Below, in pieces: positions 9,181 to 21,655 of a stretch of 64,000 nt of DNA. This DNA is from Pacificitalea manganoxidans. Lineage in GTDB: Bacteria; Pseudomonadota; Alphaproteobacteria; Rhodobacterales; Rhodobacteraceae. Numbering within the stretch: the first letter of the stretch is position 1; each line of letters begins with the position of its first letter. The notes under the pieces were generated by a model that saw only the letters and a program-made list of their open reading frames with translations, had not been told where the DNA came from and searched no databases. The stretch covers positions 1,426,001 through 1,490,000 of the forward strand of contig NZ_CP021404.1 of assembly GCF_002504165.1 (NCBI RefSeq), in the 5' to 3' direction. Made by a program: the position numbers and the translations under genes.

Positions 9181-11202
9181 ATGACCGACCTTCGAAAGAT
9201 CATCATTGACGGCAAAGAGCTGGAAGTCGATCCGGCGATGACCCTGATCCAGGCTTGCGAGCAGATCGGGATCGAAATCCCGCGCTTTTGCTACCATGAG
9301 CGGCTGTCGATCGCGGGCAACTGCCGGATGTGTCTGGTCGAAGTCGTGGGCGGTCCCCCGAAACCTGCCGCGTCCTGCGCCATGCAGGTCAAGGATCTGC
9401 GCCCCGGTCCCGAAGGCGCGCCGCCGGTCATCAAGACCAACTCGCCGATGGTGAAGAAGGCCCGCGAGGGGGTGATGGAGTTCCTGCTCATCAACCACCC
9501 GCTCGATTGCCCGATTTGCGATCAGGGGGGCGAATGCGACCTTCAGGATCAGGCGATGGCCTATGGCGTGGATTTCTCCCGCTACCGCGAGCCCAAGCGC
9601 GCGACCGAGGATCTGGACCTCGGCCCGCTGGTCGAGACGCATATGACGCGCTGCATTTCCTGCACCCGTTGCGTGCGCTTCACGACCGAAGTTGCGGGCA
9701 TCACCCAGATGGGCCAGATCGGCCGGGGCGAGGACGCGGAAATCACCGCTTATCTGGGCGAAACGCTGGATTCGAACCTTCAGGGCAACATCATCGACCT
9801 CTGCCCGGTGGGCGCGCTGGTGTCGAAGCCTTACGCCTTTACCGCCCGCCCGTGGGAACTGACCAAGACCGAGTCGGTCGATGTGATGGATGCGCTCGGC
9901 TCCTCCATCCGGGTCGATACCAAGGGCCGCGAAGTGATGCGCATCCTGCCGCGCAACCATGACGGCGTGAACGAGGAATGGATTTCTGACAAGACGCGCT
10001 TTGTCTGGGACGGCCTGCGCCGCCAGCGTCTCGATCGGCCCTATATCCGCGAGAACGGCAAACTGCGCCCGGCCAGCTGGGGTGAGGCGCTCGCCGCCGC
10101 CGCCACCGCGATCAAGGGCGCGTCGAAGCTTGCCGGTCTGGTTGGCGATCTGGCCCCGGCCGAGGCGATCTATGCGCTCAAGCAACTGGTCGAAGGGCAG
10201 GGCGGCTCCGTCGAATGCCGCACCGATGGCGCGAAACTGCCCGCGGGCAACCGCTCGGGCTATGTCGGCACCGCGTCGATCGAGGATATCGATCACGCCC
10301 GCCACATCCAGATCATCGGCGCCAACCCGGCAATCGAGGCACCCGTCCTGAACGCCCGCATTCGTAAGGCGTGGCTGCACGGTGCCGAAGTGGGCCTCTT
10401 GGGTGAGGCCGCCGATCTGACCTATGACCACCATCACGTCGGCACGGATCGCAAGGCGTTGCAGGAGTTGCTCGACCGCGATTTCAACAAGGTCCGCGAG
10501 GAGCCTTCGGTCATCATCGTCGGCCAAGGCGCGATTCGCGAAGCCGACGGCGCTGCCGTTCTGGCCGCCGCGATGAAACTGGCCGAGCAGACCGACAGCC
10601 GTCTTCTGGTGCTGCACACCGCCGCCAGCCGTGTCGGCGCGATGGATCTGGGCGCCGTGACCGAAGGCGGGCTCGATGCCGCCATCGACGGCGCGGATGT
10701 GATCTATAACCTCGGCGCGGACGAGATCGAAATCGCCGCAGGCGCCTTCGTGATCTATCAGGGCAGCCACGGCGACCGCGGTGCGCACCGCGCCGATGTG
10801 ATCCTGCCCGGAGCCGCCTATACCGAGGAAAACGGTCTCTTCGTGAATACCGAAGGCCGCCCGCAGCTGGCATTCCGCGCCGGTTTCGCCCCCGGCGAGG
10901 CCAAGGAAAACTGGGCCATCCTGCGCGCGCTTTCGGCGGAACTGGACGCGGTGCTGCCCTTCGACAGCATGGCACAGCTGCGCCAGCAGATGGTCGACGC
11001 GGTGCCGCATCTGGCGCTGGTCGATGAGCTGATGGAAAACGAATGGCAGCCGCTGGACGCGGGCACATTTGGCGATGCGGGCTTCCGCGGCGCGGTGACG
11101 GATTTCTACCTCACCAACCCGATTGCGCGCGCCTCGCAGCTGATGGCGGAATTGTCGCAGAACGCCCGCGCCCGTCACTCCGCGCCGATCGCGGCCGAGT
11201 GA
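9181..11202 (+). CDS. nuoG: NADH-quinone oxidoreductase subunit G
   Basis: The 75-kDa iron-sulfur subunit of complex I, carrying electrons from FMN towards NuoI. The N-terminus is a ferredoxin-like [2Fe-2S] domain with Cys37, Cys48, Cys51 and Cys66. It continues with the NuoG His/Cys cluster ([18 protein letters not shown]), then [10 protein letters not shown] and a later CPVGAL motif for the [4Fe-4S] clusters. The remainder is a molybdopterin-oxidoreductase-like fold without cofactor. At 673 residues it is the compact alphaproteobacterial/mitochondrial form, shorter than the 900-residue enterobacterial protein. Confidence 0.97.
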   Translation: MTDLRKIIIDGKELEVDPAMTLIQACEQIGIEIPRFCYHERLSIAGNCRMCLVEVVGGPPKPAASCAMQVKDLRPGPEGAPPVIKTNSPMVKKAREGVMEFLLINHPLDCPICDQGGECDLQDQAMAYGVDFSRYREPKRATEDLDLGPLVETHMTRCISCTRCVRFTTEVAGITQMGQIGRGEDAEITAYLGETLDSNLQGNIIDLCPVGALVSKPYAFTARPWELTKTESVDVMDALGSSIRVDTKGREVMRILPRNHDGVNEEWISDKTRFVWDGLRRQRLDRPYIRENGKLRPASWGEALAAAATAIKGASKLAGLVGDLAPAEAIYALKQLVEGQGGSVECRTDGAKLPAGNRSGYVGTASIEDIDHARHIQIIGANPAIEAPVLNARIRKAWLHGAEVGLLGEAADLTYDHHHVGTDRKALQELLDRDFNKVREEPSVIIVGQGAIREADGAAVLAAAMKLAEQTDSRLLVLHTAASRVGAMDLGAVTEGGLDAAIDGADVIYNLGADEIEIAAGAFVIYQGSHGDRGAHRADVILPGAAYTEENGLFVNTEGRPQLAFRAGFAPGEAKENWAILRALSAELDAVLPFDSMAQLRQQMVDAVPHLALVDELMENEWQPLDAGTFGDAGFRGAVTDFYLTNPIARASQLMAELSQNARARHSAPIAAE

Positions 11203-11212
11203 CGGTGACCGC

Positions 11213-11629
11213 GTGGCCCGGATCCTCCGTTCTCTCTGGCTGCCTGTCTGCTCGGCGCTCGCGCTTGCAGCCTGTAGTGATGGGGAAACGGATGCGTCCC
11301 GCAGCGCCGAAGGTGTGTTCGAACCGGGATACCGGGGAATCGACACGCGGCTGCTGGACGGTGATCTGGTGAGTTTTGTTGTGGAAATGAGCGGCGCGCG
11401 GGGCTCCCGCGATGTCGAAGACTACGCGCGCTGCGCTGCAGCGCAATATACCCTGATCCGAGGTTACGGTTTTGCACGTCACGTGCGGACAAGGACAGCG
11501 GAAGAGGGTGGCATTTGGCGGGCGGATGCTGTTTACACCATCTCGCCAGCACTCCCCCAGGGGCTACAGACCATCGACGCGGAAGTGACGGTGGCCGACT
11601 GCACCGAACGGGGAATACCCACGGTCTGA
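11213..11629 (+). CDS. small lipoprotein between nuoG and nuoH
   Basis: A 138-residue predicted lipoprotein. The GTG start at 11213 gives a short basic N-terminus, a hydrophobic core and a lipobox LAAC with Cys21 as the lipid site. The mature part is about 118 residues with two further cysteines ([10 protein letters not shown] and VADCTERG). It is not recognised as a named domain. It starts ten bases after nuoG and ends 13 bases before nuoH, so it is part of the operon and placed where the membrane-arm genes begin. A periplasmic role linked to complex I is plausible but unproven. Confidence 0.75.
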   Translation: MARILRSLWLPVCSALALAACSDGETDASRSAEGVFEPGYRGIDTRLLDGDLVSFVVEMSGARGSRDVEDYARCAAAQYTLIRGYGFARHVRTRTAEEGGIWRADAVYTISPALPQGLQTIDAEVTVADCTERGIPTV

Positions 11630-11642
11630 GGATGAAGGCAGA

Positions 11643-13580
<1,938 letters not shown>

Positions 13581-13584
13581 CGCC

Positions 13585-14199
13585 ATGAGTGTCGCAGATC
13601 TTGCATTCTACGCCTTCGCCATCACCATCGTCCTTGCCGGACTTCTCGTGGTGGTCGCGCGCAACCCGGTGCATTCGGTGCTGTGGCTGATCTTGGCGTT
13701 TCTCAGCGCGGCGGGGCTGTTTGTCCTGCTGGGCGCGGAATTCGTCGCGATGCTTCTGGTCATCGTCTATGTCGGCGCGGTGGCCGTGCTGTTCCTGTTC
13801 GTCGTCATGATGCTGGATGTGGATTTCGCCGAACTGCGCGCGGAGATGGCGAAATACATGCCTCTGGCGCTGGTGATCGGGGTGATCTTGCTGCTGGAAC
13901 TGGGCATGGCCTATGGCGCATGGACCACCGCGGACGGCGTGGAACGCGCGGCGACGCTGGGCGACATCCCGGCCTCGGAAATGCAGAACACCGCAGCGCT
14001 CGGCCTGCTGGTCTATGACCAGTATCTGGTGCTGTTCCAACTGGCGGGTCTGATCCTGCTGGTGGCGATGATCGGGGCCATTGTGCTGACCCTGCGCCAC
14101 CGCCCGGACGTGAAGCGCCAGAATGTGCTGGCGCAGATGTATCGCGATCCGGCCAAGGCAATGGAGCTGCGCGACGTGAAACCCGGCCAGGGGCTTTGA
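13585..14199 (+). CDS. nuoJ: NADH-quinone oxidoreductase subunit J
   Basis: Membrane subunit (ND6 homologue) of complex I. The 204-residue protein has five hydrophobic segments: about 4-24, 29-48, 54-76, 92-112 and 143-166. The conserved third helix ([20 protein letters not shown]), which contains the pi-bulge region in solved structures, is intact. The ATG at 13585 follows the preceding gene by four bases. The stop overlaps a TTG that begins a previously easy-to-miss 51-codon ORF. Confidence 0.96.
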   Translation: MSVADLAFYAFAITIVLAGLLVVVARNPVHSVLWLILAFLSAAGLFVLLGAEFVAMLLVIVYVGAVAVLFLFVVMMLDVDFAELRAEMAKYMPLALVIGVILLLELGMAYGAWTTADGVERAATLGDIPASEMQNTAALGLLVYDQYLVLFQLAGLILLVAMIGAIVLTLRHRPDVKRQNVLAQMYRDPAKAMELRDVKPGQGL

Positions 14200-14351
14200 T
14201 CCTCTGGCAACGCGGGATCGCCATCGGCATTGCGCTGGCGATCTCGCCTGTCGCCGCCGTGCGGCGCAAACGGAACAAGCGGGTGTTTATACCCGCATTC
14301 GCCCTGACGCTGGGGGCCACAGGCTTCGGCGGCATGGGCATACTGAACTGA
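14196..14351 (+). CDS. 51-residue membrane protein between nuoJ and nuoK
   Basis: A short ORF starting with TTG that overlaps the nuoJ stop (TTGA) and ends 13 bases before nuoK, filling the whole gap. The peptide begins [20 protein letters not shown], one membrane helix, then a strongly basic hinge (VRRKRNKR), then a second short hydrophobic and glycine-rich segment ([15 protein letters not shown]). The regular helix-basic-helix pattern and exact fit between stops favour a real gene. No homologue is recalled by name; Rhodobacter and Paracoccus nuo clusters are known to hold unidentified small ORFs. Confidence 0.55.
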   Translation: MILWQRGIAIGIALAISPVAAVRRKRNKRVFIPAFALTLGATGFGGMGILN

Positions 14352-14364
14352 GGGACAAGGACAG

Positions 14365-14670
14365 ATGGTCGGACTTGAAAGCTATCTCACCGTCGCAGCG
14401 ACGCTGTTCGTCATCGGGATTTTCGGCATCTTCCTCAATCGGAAGAACGTCATCATCATCCTGATGTCGATCGAACTGATCTTGCTGTCGGTCAACATCA
14501 ACCTCGTCGCCTTCTCCGCCTTCCTGTCGGATATGACGGGGCAGGTGTTCACGCTGTTCGTGCTGACCGTCGCCGCGGCAGAAGCCGCCATCGGCCTTGC
14601 CATCCTCGTCTGTTTCTTCCGCAACCGTGGCACGATCGCGGTGGAAGACGTCAATAACATGAAAGGCTGA
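14365..14670 (+). CDS. nuoK: NADH-quinone oxidoreductase subunit K
   Basis: Small membrane subunit (ND4L homologue), 101 residues with three helices. The conserved glutamates of the proton path are in [20 protein letters not shown] (helix 2) and the [13 protein letters not shown] segment of helix 3. It starts 13 bases after the 51-codon ORF and ends five bases before nuoL. Confidence 0.96.
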   Translation: MVGLESYLTVAATLFVIGIFGIFLNRKNVIIILMSIELILLSVNINLVAFSAFLSDMTGQVFTLFVLTVAAAEAAIGLAILVCFFRNRGTIAVEDVNNMKG

Positions 14671-14675
14671 GGCAG

Positions 14676-16913
14676 ATGGAAACGATCATCCTCTTCGCCC
14701 CGCTGATCGGGGCGCTCATCTGTGGGTTCGGCTGGCGTCTTATCGGCGAGCAGGCCGGTCAGGTCATCGCCACGGGCCTGCTGTTCCTCGCCGCGCTGCT
14801 CAGCTGGATCGTCTTCTTTGGCTTCGATGGCACGACCGAAGAAATCCAGATCATGCGCTGGATCGAAAGCGGCAGCCTCGCCACCGACTGGGCGATCCGC
14901 ATGGACCGGTTGACCGCGATCATGCTGATCGTCGTGACCACCGTGTCCGCGCTCGTGCATCTTTATAGCTTCGGCTACATGGCGCATGACGAGAATTTCC
15001 GCGAAGGCGAGAACTACAAGGCGCGTTTCTTCGCCTATCTGTCCTTCTTCACCTTCGCGATGCTGATGCTCGTGACCTCCGACAACCTTGTGCAGATGTT
15101 CTTTGGCTGGGAAGGCGTGGGCGTCGCGTCCTATCTTCTGATCGGCTTCTACTATCGCAAGCCGTCCGCCGGGGCCGCCGCGATGAAGGCGTTCATCGTC
15201 AACCGCGTCGGCGATTTCGGCTTCGCGCTGGGGATCTTCGGGCTCTACTTCCTCGTGGATTCGATCGCGTTCGACGACATTTTCGCCGCCGCGCCGCAGA
15301 TCGCCGAAACCCAGATCACCTTCCTCTGGACGGAATGGAACGCCGCGAACCTTATCGCCTTCCTGCTGTTTGTCGGCGCGATGGGGAAATCCGCGCAGCT
15401 GTTCCTGCACACCTGGCTGCCCGACGCGATGGAAGGCCCGACGCCCGTGTCCGCGCTGATCCACGCCGCGACGATGGTGACGGCGGGCGTGTTCCTTGTC
15501 TGCCGCATGTCGCCGCTGATGGAATTCGCGCCCGAGGCCACGACCTTCATCACCTATATCGGCGGGTTCACGGCGCTGTTCGCGGCCTCCGTCGGGCTGG
15601 TGCAGACCGATATCAAGCGCGTCATCGCCTATTCGACCTGTTCGCAGCTGGGCTACATGTTCGTCGCCGCCGGTGTCGGCATGTATTCCGCCGCCATGTT
15701 CCACCTGTTCACCCACGCCTTCTTCAAGGCGATGCTGTTCCTTGGTGCGGGCTCCGTGATCCACGGGATGCATCACGAGCAGGACATGCGGAACTACGGC
15801 GCGCTGCGTAAAAAGCTGCCCTACACCTATTGGGCAATGATGATCGGCACGCTGGCCATCACCGGCGTCGGCATTCCGCTGACCACCATCGGCTTCGCGG
15901 GCTTCCTCTCGAAAGACGCGATTATCGAAAGCGCCCATGCCGCTGGCACGCCTGCCGGTATGGTGGCCTTCGTGCTGCTGGTCGTCGCGGCGGGGATGAC
16001 CTCGTTCTACTCGTGGCGCCTGATCTTCCTGACCTTCTACGGCAAGGCACGGGGCGACAAGCACACCCATGAGCACGCCCATGAAAGCCCGACCGTCATG
16101 CTGATCCCGCTTGGGGTTCTGTCGCTCGGCGCGATTTTCGCGGGGATGCTGTGGTATGGCTCCTTCTTCGGGCATACCGATCAGGTGGCGAAGTTCTACG
16201 GCATTCCGCTGGCGGGTGAAGAAACCCATGCCGAGGCTGACGAGGCCGCGCATGGCGGCGAACCGGTCGTGGCGACCATCGCCGAAGGCGACGCCACGGA
16301 TGAAACCGCCGTTGCCAGCATTGCCGAAGGCGAAGCTGACGCGGACGATCACGCCGCCACTGATGCTGTCGAACCGGCCGCGCATGTCACCGAAGCCGAA
16401 CATGGCGAGGAGGGCGAAGGCGCAGCCGAGGAGCATCATTATGCCTTTGGCGGTGAGCCCGGCGATGGCGCGCTCTACTTCGGGCCGGAAAACCACATCC
16501 TCGACGACGCCCATGCCAGCCCCAAGCTGGTGAAGGCCTCGCCCTTCTTTGCGATGCTGTTCGGGTTGGTGCTGGCGTGGTGGATGTATATCCGCAACCC
16601 GTCGCTGCCGGGTCGTCTGGCCGCCAACCAAAGCCACCTTTATCAGTTCCTGCTGAACAAGTGGTATTTCGACGAGATCTACAACGCCATCTTCGTGCGT
16701 CCGGCCCATGGCCTTGCACGGTTCTTGTGGAAGCGCGGCGACGGCACCGTCATCGACGGCGGCATCAACGGGCTGGCGATGGGGATCATCCCCTTCTTCA
16801 CCCGGCTCGCGGGCCGGGCCCAGTCTGGCTACCTGTTCCACTACGCATTCGCGATGGTTCTCGGAATTGCAGTCCTGATCACCTGGATGGCGATCAGCGG
16901 AGGAGCTGAATAA
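14676..16913 (+). CDS. nuoL: NADH-quinone oxidoreductase subunit L
   Basis: Antiporter-like proton-pumping subunit (ND5 homologue) with the long lateral helix at its C-terminus. The protein is 745 residues, larger than the 610-700 usual, with the conserved pump core ([55 protein letters not shown]). The extra length is mainly a loop at about residues 514-595 that is rich in Glu, Asp, Ala and His (for example [15 protein letters not shown] and EEHHYAFGG). A shorter His-rich stretch, [10 protein letters not shown], precedes it. The stop shares its last base with the nuoM ATG. Confidence 0.96.
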   Translation: METIILFAPLIGALICGFGWRLIGEQAGQVIATGLLFLAALLSWIVFFGFDGTTEEIQIMRWIESGSLATDWAIRMDRLTAIMLIVVTTVSALVHLYSFGYMAHDENFREGENYKARFFAYLSFFTFAMLMLVTSDNLVQMFFGWEGVGVASYLLIGFYYRKPSAGAAAMKAFIVNRVGDFGFALGIFGLYFLVDSIAFDDIFAAAPQIAETQITFLWTEWNAANLIAFLLFVGAMGKSAQLFLHTWLPDAMEGPTPVSALIHAATMVTAGVFLVCRMSPLMEFAPEATTFITYIGGFTALFAASVGLVQTDIKRVIAYSTCSQLGYMFVAAGVGMYSAAMFHLFTHAFFKAMLFLGAGSVIHGMHHEQDMRNYGALRKKLPYTYWAMMIGTLAITGVGIPLTTIGFAGFLSKDAIIESAHAAGTPAGMVAFVLLVVAAGMTSFYSWRLIFLTFYGKARGDKHTHEHAHESPTVMLIPLGVLSLGAIFAGMLWYGSFFGHTDQVAKFYGIPLAGEETHAEADEAAHGGEPVVATIAEGDATDETAVASIAEGEADADDHAATDAVEPAAHVTEAEHGEEGEGAAEEHHYAFGGEPGDGALYFGPENHILDDAHASPKLVKASPFFAMLFGLVLAWWMYIRNPSLPGRLAANQSHLYQFLLNKWYFDEIYNAIFVRPAHGLARFLWKRGDGTVIDGGINGLAMGIIPFFTRLAGRAQSGYLFHYAFAMVLGIAVLITWMAISGGAE

Positions 16914-18472
16914 TGGACAACCTCCTGTCGATCATCACGTTCATCCCGCTGATCGCGGCGCTGATCCTGGCGTTCTTTCTGCGGGGCGAGGATGAGGCCG
17001 CACAGCGCAACGCCAAATGGCTGGCGCTGATCGCGACCTCCGCGACCTTCCTCGTGTCGCTGTTCGTGATCTTCCAGTTCGATCCGGAAAACACTGGCTT
17101 CCAGTTCGTCGAAGAACGCGAATGGCTGCTGGGCCTGACCTATAAGATGGGCGTTGACGGGATTTCGGTCCTGTTCGTGATGCTCACCACCTTCACCATG
17201 CCGCTGGTCATCGCCGCCAGCTGGAACGTGAATGTCCGCGTCAAGGAATACATGATCGCGTTCCTGATGCTGGAAACGCTGATGCTCGGCGTGTTCTGCG
17301 CGCTGGATCTGGTCTTGTTCTACATGTTCTTCGAGGCGGGCCTCATTCCGATGTTCCTCATCATCGGGATCTGGGGCGGGGCAAACCGCATCTATGCCAG
17401 CTTCAAGTTCTTCCTCTATACCTTCCTCGGCTCCGTGCTGATGCTGGTGGCGATGATCGGCATGTATGTCGATGCGGGAACCACCGATATCGCGCTGCTG
17501 CTGGAGCATAACTTCTCCACTGGCGGGCTCGAAATCGCGGGCTTCCAAATCGTGGGCGGGTTGCAGACGCTGCTGTTCCTTGCGTTCTTTGCCAGCTTCG
17601 CGGTCAAGATGCCGATGTGGCCGGTCCATACATGGCTGCCCGACGCGCACGTTCAGGCACCGACCGCCGGTTCCGTCGTGCTGGCCGCGATCCTGCTGAA
17701 GATGGGCGGCTACGGCTTCCTACGCTTCTCGCTGCCGATGTTCCCGGTGGCGTCCGATATCATGGCGCCCTTCGTGCTGTGGCTCTCGGCCATCGCCATC
17801 GTCTACACCTCGCTGGTCGCGCTGGCGCAGTCGGACATGAAGAAGCTCATCGCCTATTCGTCCGTCGCGCATATGGGCTACGTCACCGCCGGGATTTTTG
17901 CCGCCAACCAGCAGGGCGTCGATGGCGCGATCTTCCAGATGCTGAGCCACGGCTTCATCTCGGGCGCGCTATTCCTCTGCGTCGGCGTGATCTACGACCG
18001 GATGCATACCCGCGAAATCGACGCATATGGCGGATTGGTGAACCGGATGCCGGCCTATGCCGCGATCTTCATGTTCTTCACCATGGCCAATGTCGGCCTG
18101 CCGGGCACATCGGGCTTCATCGGCGAATTCCTGACGCTGATGGGCATCTTCCAGGTCAACACCTGGGTGGCGATGGTCGCGACGACGGGCGTGATCCTGT
18201 CGGCGGCCTATGGCCTGTGGCTCTATCGCCGGGTCGTGTTTGGCGACCTGATCAAGGAAAGCCTGAAGTCGATCACCGACATGACCACCCGCGAGAAGGC
18301 GATTTTCGCGCCGCTCGTCGTCATGACCCTGCTGCTGGGTGTCTATCCGGCGCTGGTCACGGACGTGATCGGGCCGACGGTGGCCGATCTGGTCGCCGGG
18401 ATCGAAACCGACGTGGCCGCCTACGCCCCCGACACTACAGAGGTCCAAGTGGCCGAGACCGGAGATCACTGA
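16913..18472 (+). CDS. nuoM: NADH-quinone oxidoreductase subunit M
   Basis: Second antiporter-like subunit (ND4 homologue), 519 residues and about 14 helices. Core motifs are intact: [18 protein letters not shown] with the key glutamate, [20 protein letters not shown] in the broken helix, and [17 protein letters not shown]. The ATG overlaps the nuoL stop by one base and the gene ends three bases before nuoN, so the three pump subunits are translated as a block. The C-terminal 30 residues are polar and variable. Confidence 0.97.
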   Translation: MDNLLSIITFIPLIAALILAFFLRGEDEAAQRNAKWLALIATSATFLVSLFVIFQFDPENTGFQFVEEREWLLGLTYKMGVDGISVLFVMLTTFTMPLVIAASWNVNVRVKEYMIAFLMLETLMLGVFCALDLVLFYMFFEAGLIPMFLIIGIWGGANRIYASFKFFLYTFLGSVLMLVAMIGMYVDAGTTDIALLLEHNFSTGGLEIAGFQIVGGLQTLLFLAFFASFAVKMPMWPVHTWLPDAHVQAPTAGSVVLAAILLKMGGYGFLRFSLPMFPVASDIMAPFVLWLSAIAIVYTSLVALAQSDMKKLIAYSSVAHMGYVTAGIFAANQQGVDGAIFQMLSHGFISGALFLCVGVIYDRMHTREIDAYGGLVNRMPAYAAIFMFFTMANVGLPGTSGFIGEFLTLMGIFQVNTWVAMVATTGVILSAAYGLWLYRRVVFGDLIKESLKSITDMTTREKAIFAPLVVMTLLLGVYPALVTDVIGPTVADLVAGIETDVAAYAPDTTEVQVAETGDH

Positions 18473-18475
18473 GCG

Positions 18476-19915
18476 ATGACATCCGCAGATTTCACCATCA
18501 TCCTTCCCGAGATCGCGCTGGCGGTCTACGCGATGGCCGCGCTGCTGTTCGGGGTCTACACCACCAAGGACAAGGCCGCGCCGCTGCTGGTCTGGACCAC
18601 GTCCGCCGTGCTGGTTGCGGTGGCGATCTGGGTCGGCCTGTCGGGCGAGGGCACGCAGCAGGCGTTTGGCGGGCTGTTCATCGATGACGGCTTTGCCCGC
18701 TTTGCCAAGGTCGTGGCGCTTCTGTCGGCGGCGGTGGTGCTGGTCCTGTCGATGGACTTCATGACCACCCGCGATCTGCTGCGCTTCGAATATCCCATCC
18801 TCGTCACGCTCGCTTTGGTCGGCATGATGGTCATGGTGTCCTCGGGCAACCTGATGACGCTTTACATGGGGTTGGAACTGCAATCGCTCGCGCTTTACGT
18901 CGTTGCCGCCCTGCGCCGCGACAGCGTGAAATCGACCGAAGCGGGCCTGAAGTATTTCGTGCTGGGCTCGCTCAGCTCCGGCATGCTGCTTTACGGGGCC
19001 TCGCTGACCTACGGGTTCGCAGGCACGACCCAGTTCGAAGGCATCTACCTTGCTGCTGGGGATCAACTGCCCATCGGCCTGCTGTTCGGTCTGGTGTTCC
19101 TGCTGGCCGGTCTGGCGTTCAAGGTATCCGCCGCGCCGTTCCACATGTGGACCCCCGACGTCTACGAAGGCTCGCCCACCCCGATCACCGCCTTCTTCGC
19201 CACCGCACCGAAAGTCGCGGCAATGGCGCTGCTGGCGCGGGTCGTCTACGGCGCGTTCGGCGGGGCAACGGCGGATTGGGGGCAGATCATCGCCTTCCTC
19301 GCCGTAATCTCGATGTTCTTGGGCTCCATCGCCGCCATCGGCCAGCGCGACATCAAGCGTCTGATGGCCTATTCCTCTATCGCGCATATGGGCTACGCGC
19401 TGGTGGGGCTTGCCGCAGGCACCACCGCGGGGGTGCAGTCGATGCTGCTTTACATGGCGATCTACGTCACCATGAATATCGGCGTCTTTGCCTTCATCCT
19501 GACGATGGAGCGTGACGGTCGCCATGTGACCGAGATCGGCGCATTGTCGATGCTGTCCAAGCGCGAGCCGATCAAGGCGCTGGCGATCCTGCTGCTCATG
19601 TTCTCCATGGCCGGTGTGCCGCCGATGGCGGGCTTCTTCGCCAAATTCGCGGTGTTCTCCGCCGCCGTCGATGCCGGTCTGGGCTGGCTCGCCGTGGCCG
19701 GGGCCGTGGCCTCCGCAATCGGGCTCTACTACTATCTGCGCATCGTCTTCCTGATGTATTTCGGCAAGGACGAGGACGCCGCCATCGACGGGTCCATGGG
19801 CATGATCCAATGGGGCGTGCTGATGGCCTCCGCCGCGATCATGCTGCTGGGCGTCGTGAACCTCTTTGGGGTCGACGGGCTGGCGGGTGCTGCCGCGCTG
19901 ACCCTCGTCAACTGA
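18476..19915 (+). CDS. nuoN: NADH-quinone oxidoreductase subunit N
   Basis: Third antiporter-like subunit (ND2 homologue), 479 residues with about 14 helices. It has the family motifs [36 protein letters not shown] and [19 protein letters not shown], each with pump-line charged residues. It is the last nuo gene. No terminator is seen in the 25 bases before birA, so the downstream genes may be read through from nuo. Confidence 0.97.
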   Translation: MTSADFTIILPEIALAVYAMAALLFGVYTTKDKAAPLLVWTTSAVLVAVAIWVGLSGEGTQQAFGGLFIDDGFARFAKVVALLSAAVVLVLSMDFMTTRDLLRFEYPILVTLALVGMMVMVSSGNLMTLYMGLELQSLALYVVAALRRDSVKSTEAGLKYFVLGSLSSGMLLYGASLTYGFAGTTQFEGIYLAAGDQLPIGLLFGLVFLLAGLAFKVSAAPFHMWTPDVYEGSPTPITAFFATAPKVAAMALLARVVYGAFGGATADWGQIIAFLAVISMFLGSIAAIGQRDIKRLMAYSSIAHMGYALVGLAAGTTAGVQSMLLYMAIYVTMNIGVFAFILTMERDGRHVTEIGALSMLSKREPIKALAILLLMFSMAGVPPMAGFFAKFAVFSAAVDAGLGWLAVAGAVASAIGLYYYLRIVFLMYFGKDEDAAIDGSMGMIQWGVLMASAAIMLLGVVNLFGVDGLAGAAALTLVN

Positions 19916-19940
19916 CCCCTTGGCCTCGTCCGGGACGCAG

Positions 19941-20711
19941 ATGACCGACACGCACATGAAATGGCCCGACCGCTATGGTCGGGTCATTTTGCATGAAATT
20001 GACAGCACAAATGCCGAAGCGGCCCGCCGCATTGGCGACCTGTCCGGGCCCACATGGATCATGGCGCGGATGCAGACCGCCGCGCGCGGGCGGCGCGGGC
20101 GGCCCTGGGCCAATCCGGCGGGCAATTTCGCGGCCACGCTGGTGCTGCGCCATCCCGGTGCGCCGGGGCAGGCGGCGCTGCGCTCCTTCACCGCGGCGCT
20201 GGCCCTGCACGAAGCCTTCGTCACCGCCACCGGGCGGCCCGGCTCCTTCGCGCTGAAATGGCCCAATGACGTGCTGCTCAATGGCGGCAAGGTCGCGGGC
20301 ATCCTGCTCGAAGGGTTGCACCACGGCACGGGCGCCCATGCGCAAGCCGGGCTTGCCATCGGCATCGGCGTCAATCTCGCCGCCGCGCCCGATCCCGGAC
20401 AGGTAGAGCCGGGCGCGCTGCGGCCTGTGTCGCTTCTGTCGGAAACCGGCACCGCGATCGACCCCGAAGAGTTCCTGAACATCCTCGCGCCCGCCTATGC
20501 CCGGCTGGAAAGCCAATTCGCCAGCTACGGCTTTGCCCCCCTGCGCGCCGCGTGGCTGGAACGGGCCGCCCGGCTGGGGGAGCCGGTGACCGCGCGGATG
20601 GGCTCCGAAACCGTGACCGGCACATTCGAGACCATTGACGAGACCGGCCAGCTGGTGCTGCGCGGCTCCCACGGGGTGCGGCGGATCACAGCGGCCGAGA
20701 TTTTCTTCTGA
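19941..20711 (+). CDS. birA: biotin--[acetyl-CoA-carboxylase] ligase
   Basis: Attaches biotin to the biotin carrier domain of carboxylases by way of biotinyl-AMP. The 256-residue protein starts almost directly with the catalytic domain (EIDSTNAEAARR), has the adenylate loop ARGRRGRPW near residues 48-56, and KWPNDVLLNGGKVAGILLE with the catalytic lysine. There is no N-terminal helix-turn-helix, so it is the monofunctional form and not a repressor. ATG 19941 was chosen over a TTG at 19920 because the domain begins soon after it. Its place after nuoN is usual in Rhodobacteraceae. Confidence 0.93.
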   Translation: MTDTHMKWPDRYGRVILHEIDSTNAEAARRIGDLSGPTWIMARMQTAARGRRGRPWANPAGNFAATLVLRHPGAPGQAALRSFTAALALHEAFVTATGRPGSFALKWPNDVLLNGGKVAGILLEGLHHGTGAHAQAGLAIGIGVNLAAAPDPGQVEPGALRPVSLLSETGTAIDPEEFLNILAPAYARLESQFASYGFAPLRAAWLERAARLGEPVTARMGSETVTGTFETIDETGQLVLRGSHGVRRITAAEIFF

Positions 20712-20735
20712 CCACGCGATCTGGGAGGGCGCGCC

Positions 20736-21521
20736 ATGCTGCTCTGTATCGACTGCGGCAATACCAACACCGTTTTCGCGATCTGGGACGGGACCGAATT
20801 CCTGACCACGTTCCGCACCGCCACCGAACATCAGCGGACGGCGGATCAGTATTACGTCTGGTATAACGCGCTCATGGCCCATCGCGGGCTGGATGTGACC
20901 ATCGATGCGGTCATCATCTCCTCCACCGTGCCGCGCGTGGTGTTCAACCTTCGCGTCTTTGCCGACCGCTATTTCAACACCCGCCCGCTGGTCGTGGGGC
21001 GCGAGGATTGCGCGCTGCCGCATATCCCGCGCGTCGATGTGGGCACGCAGGTCGGGCCGGACCGGCTGGTCAACACCGCCGGGGCCTATGACCGCCACGG
21101 CGGCAATCTGATCGTGGTCGATTTCGGCACGGCCACGACCTTCGATGTGGTCGATGATGACGGCGCCTATGTCGGCGGGGTGATCGCGCCGGGCGTGAAC
21201 CTCAGCCTTGAGGCGCTGCATCAGGCCGCCGCCGCGCTGCCCCATGTGGATGTCACCAAGCCCGCCCGCGTCATCGGCACCAACACCGTCGCCTGCATGC
21301 AGTCGGGCGTGTTTTGGGGGTATGTCGGGCTGGTGCGTGGAATTTGTGACCGGATTCGCGCCGAACGGGACCGTCCGATGCAAATCATCGGCACCGGAGG
21401 CCTTGCGCCCTTGTTCTCTCAGGGGGACGTGTTATTTGACCGCATCGAAGACGACCTGACCATGCATGGTCTCACCGTCATCCACGCCTATAACCGCGCG
21501 GCGGCTCAGGCGCAGGGGTGA
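20736..21521 (+). CDS. coaX: type III pantothenate kinase
   Basis: Phosphorylates pantothenate, the first step of coenzyme A synthesis. The 261-residue protein has the ASKHA-fold ATP site: the phosphate-1 loop DCGNTNTVFAIWDG at residues 6-19, GPDRLVNTAGAYDRHG, and the phosphate-2 loop VDFGTATTFDVVD. It lies 24 bases after birA, same strand, so the two cofactor genes are probably cotranscribed. Confidence 0.94.
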   Translation: MLLCIDCGNTNTVFAIWDGTEFLTTFRTATEHQRTADQYYVWYNALMAHRGLDVTIDAVIISSTVPRVVFNLRVFADRYFNTRPLVVGREDCALPHIPRVDVGTQVGPDRLVNTAGAYDRHGGNLIVVDFGTATTFDVVDDDGAYVGGVIAPGVNLSLEALHQAAAALPHVDVTKPARVIGTNTVACMQSGVFWGYVGLVRGICDRIRAERDRPMQIIGTGGLAPLFSQGDVLFDRIEDDLTMHGLTVIHAYNRAAAQAQG

Positions 21522-21655
21522 CGGCGTTTTCGTTTCCGACAGTCGCGTCCTCTGACAGCATGGCGCGCTGCATTTGAATTTTCGACGGGGCAGGCGGCCC
21601 GCGCAGGCAACGCCACCCGGAACGCGCAAGAACAAGAACAGGACGAACGGGCATT

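Noticed and set aside
21579-21596. Second short leader-like ORF (MARCI) before rnj
   Set aside because: Five codons with one Cys and one Ile, no structure and no link to RNase J function.
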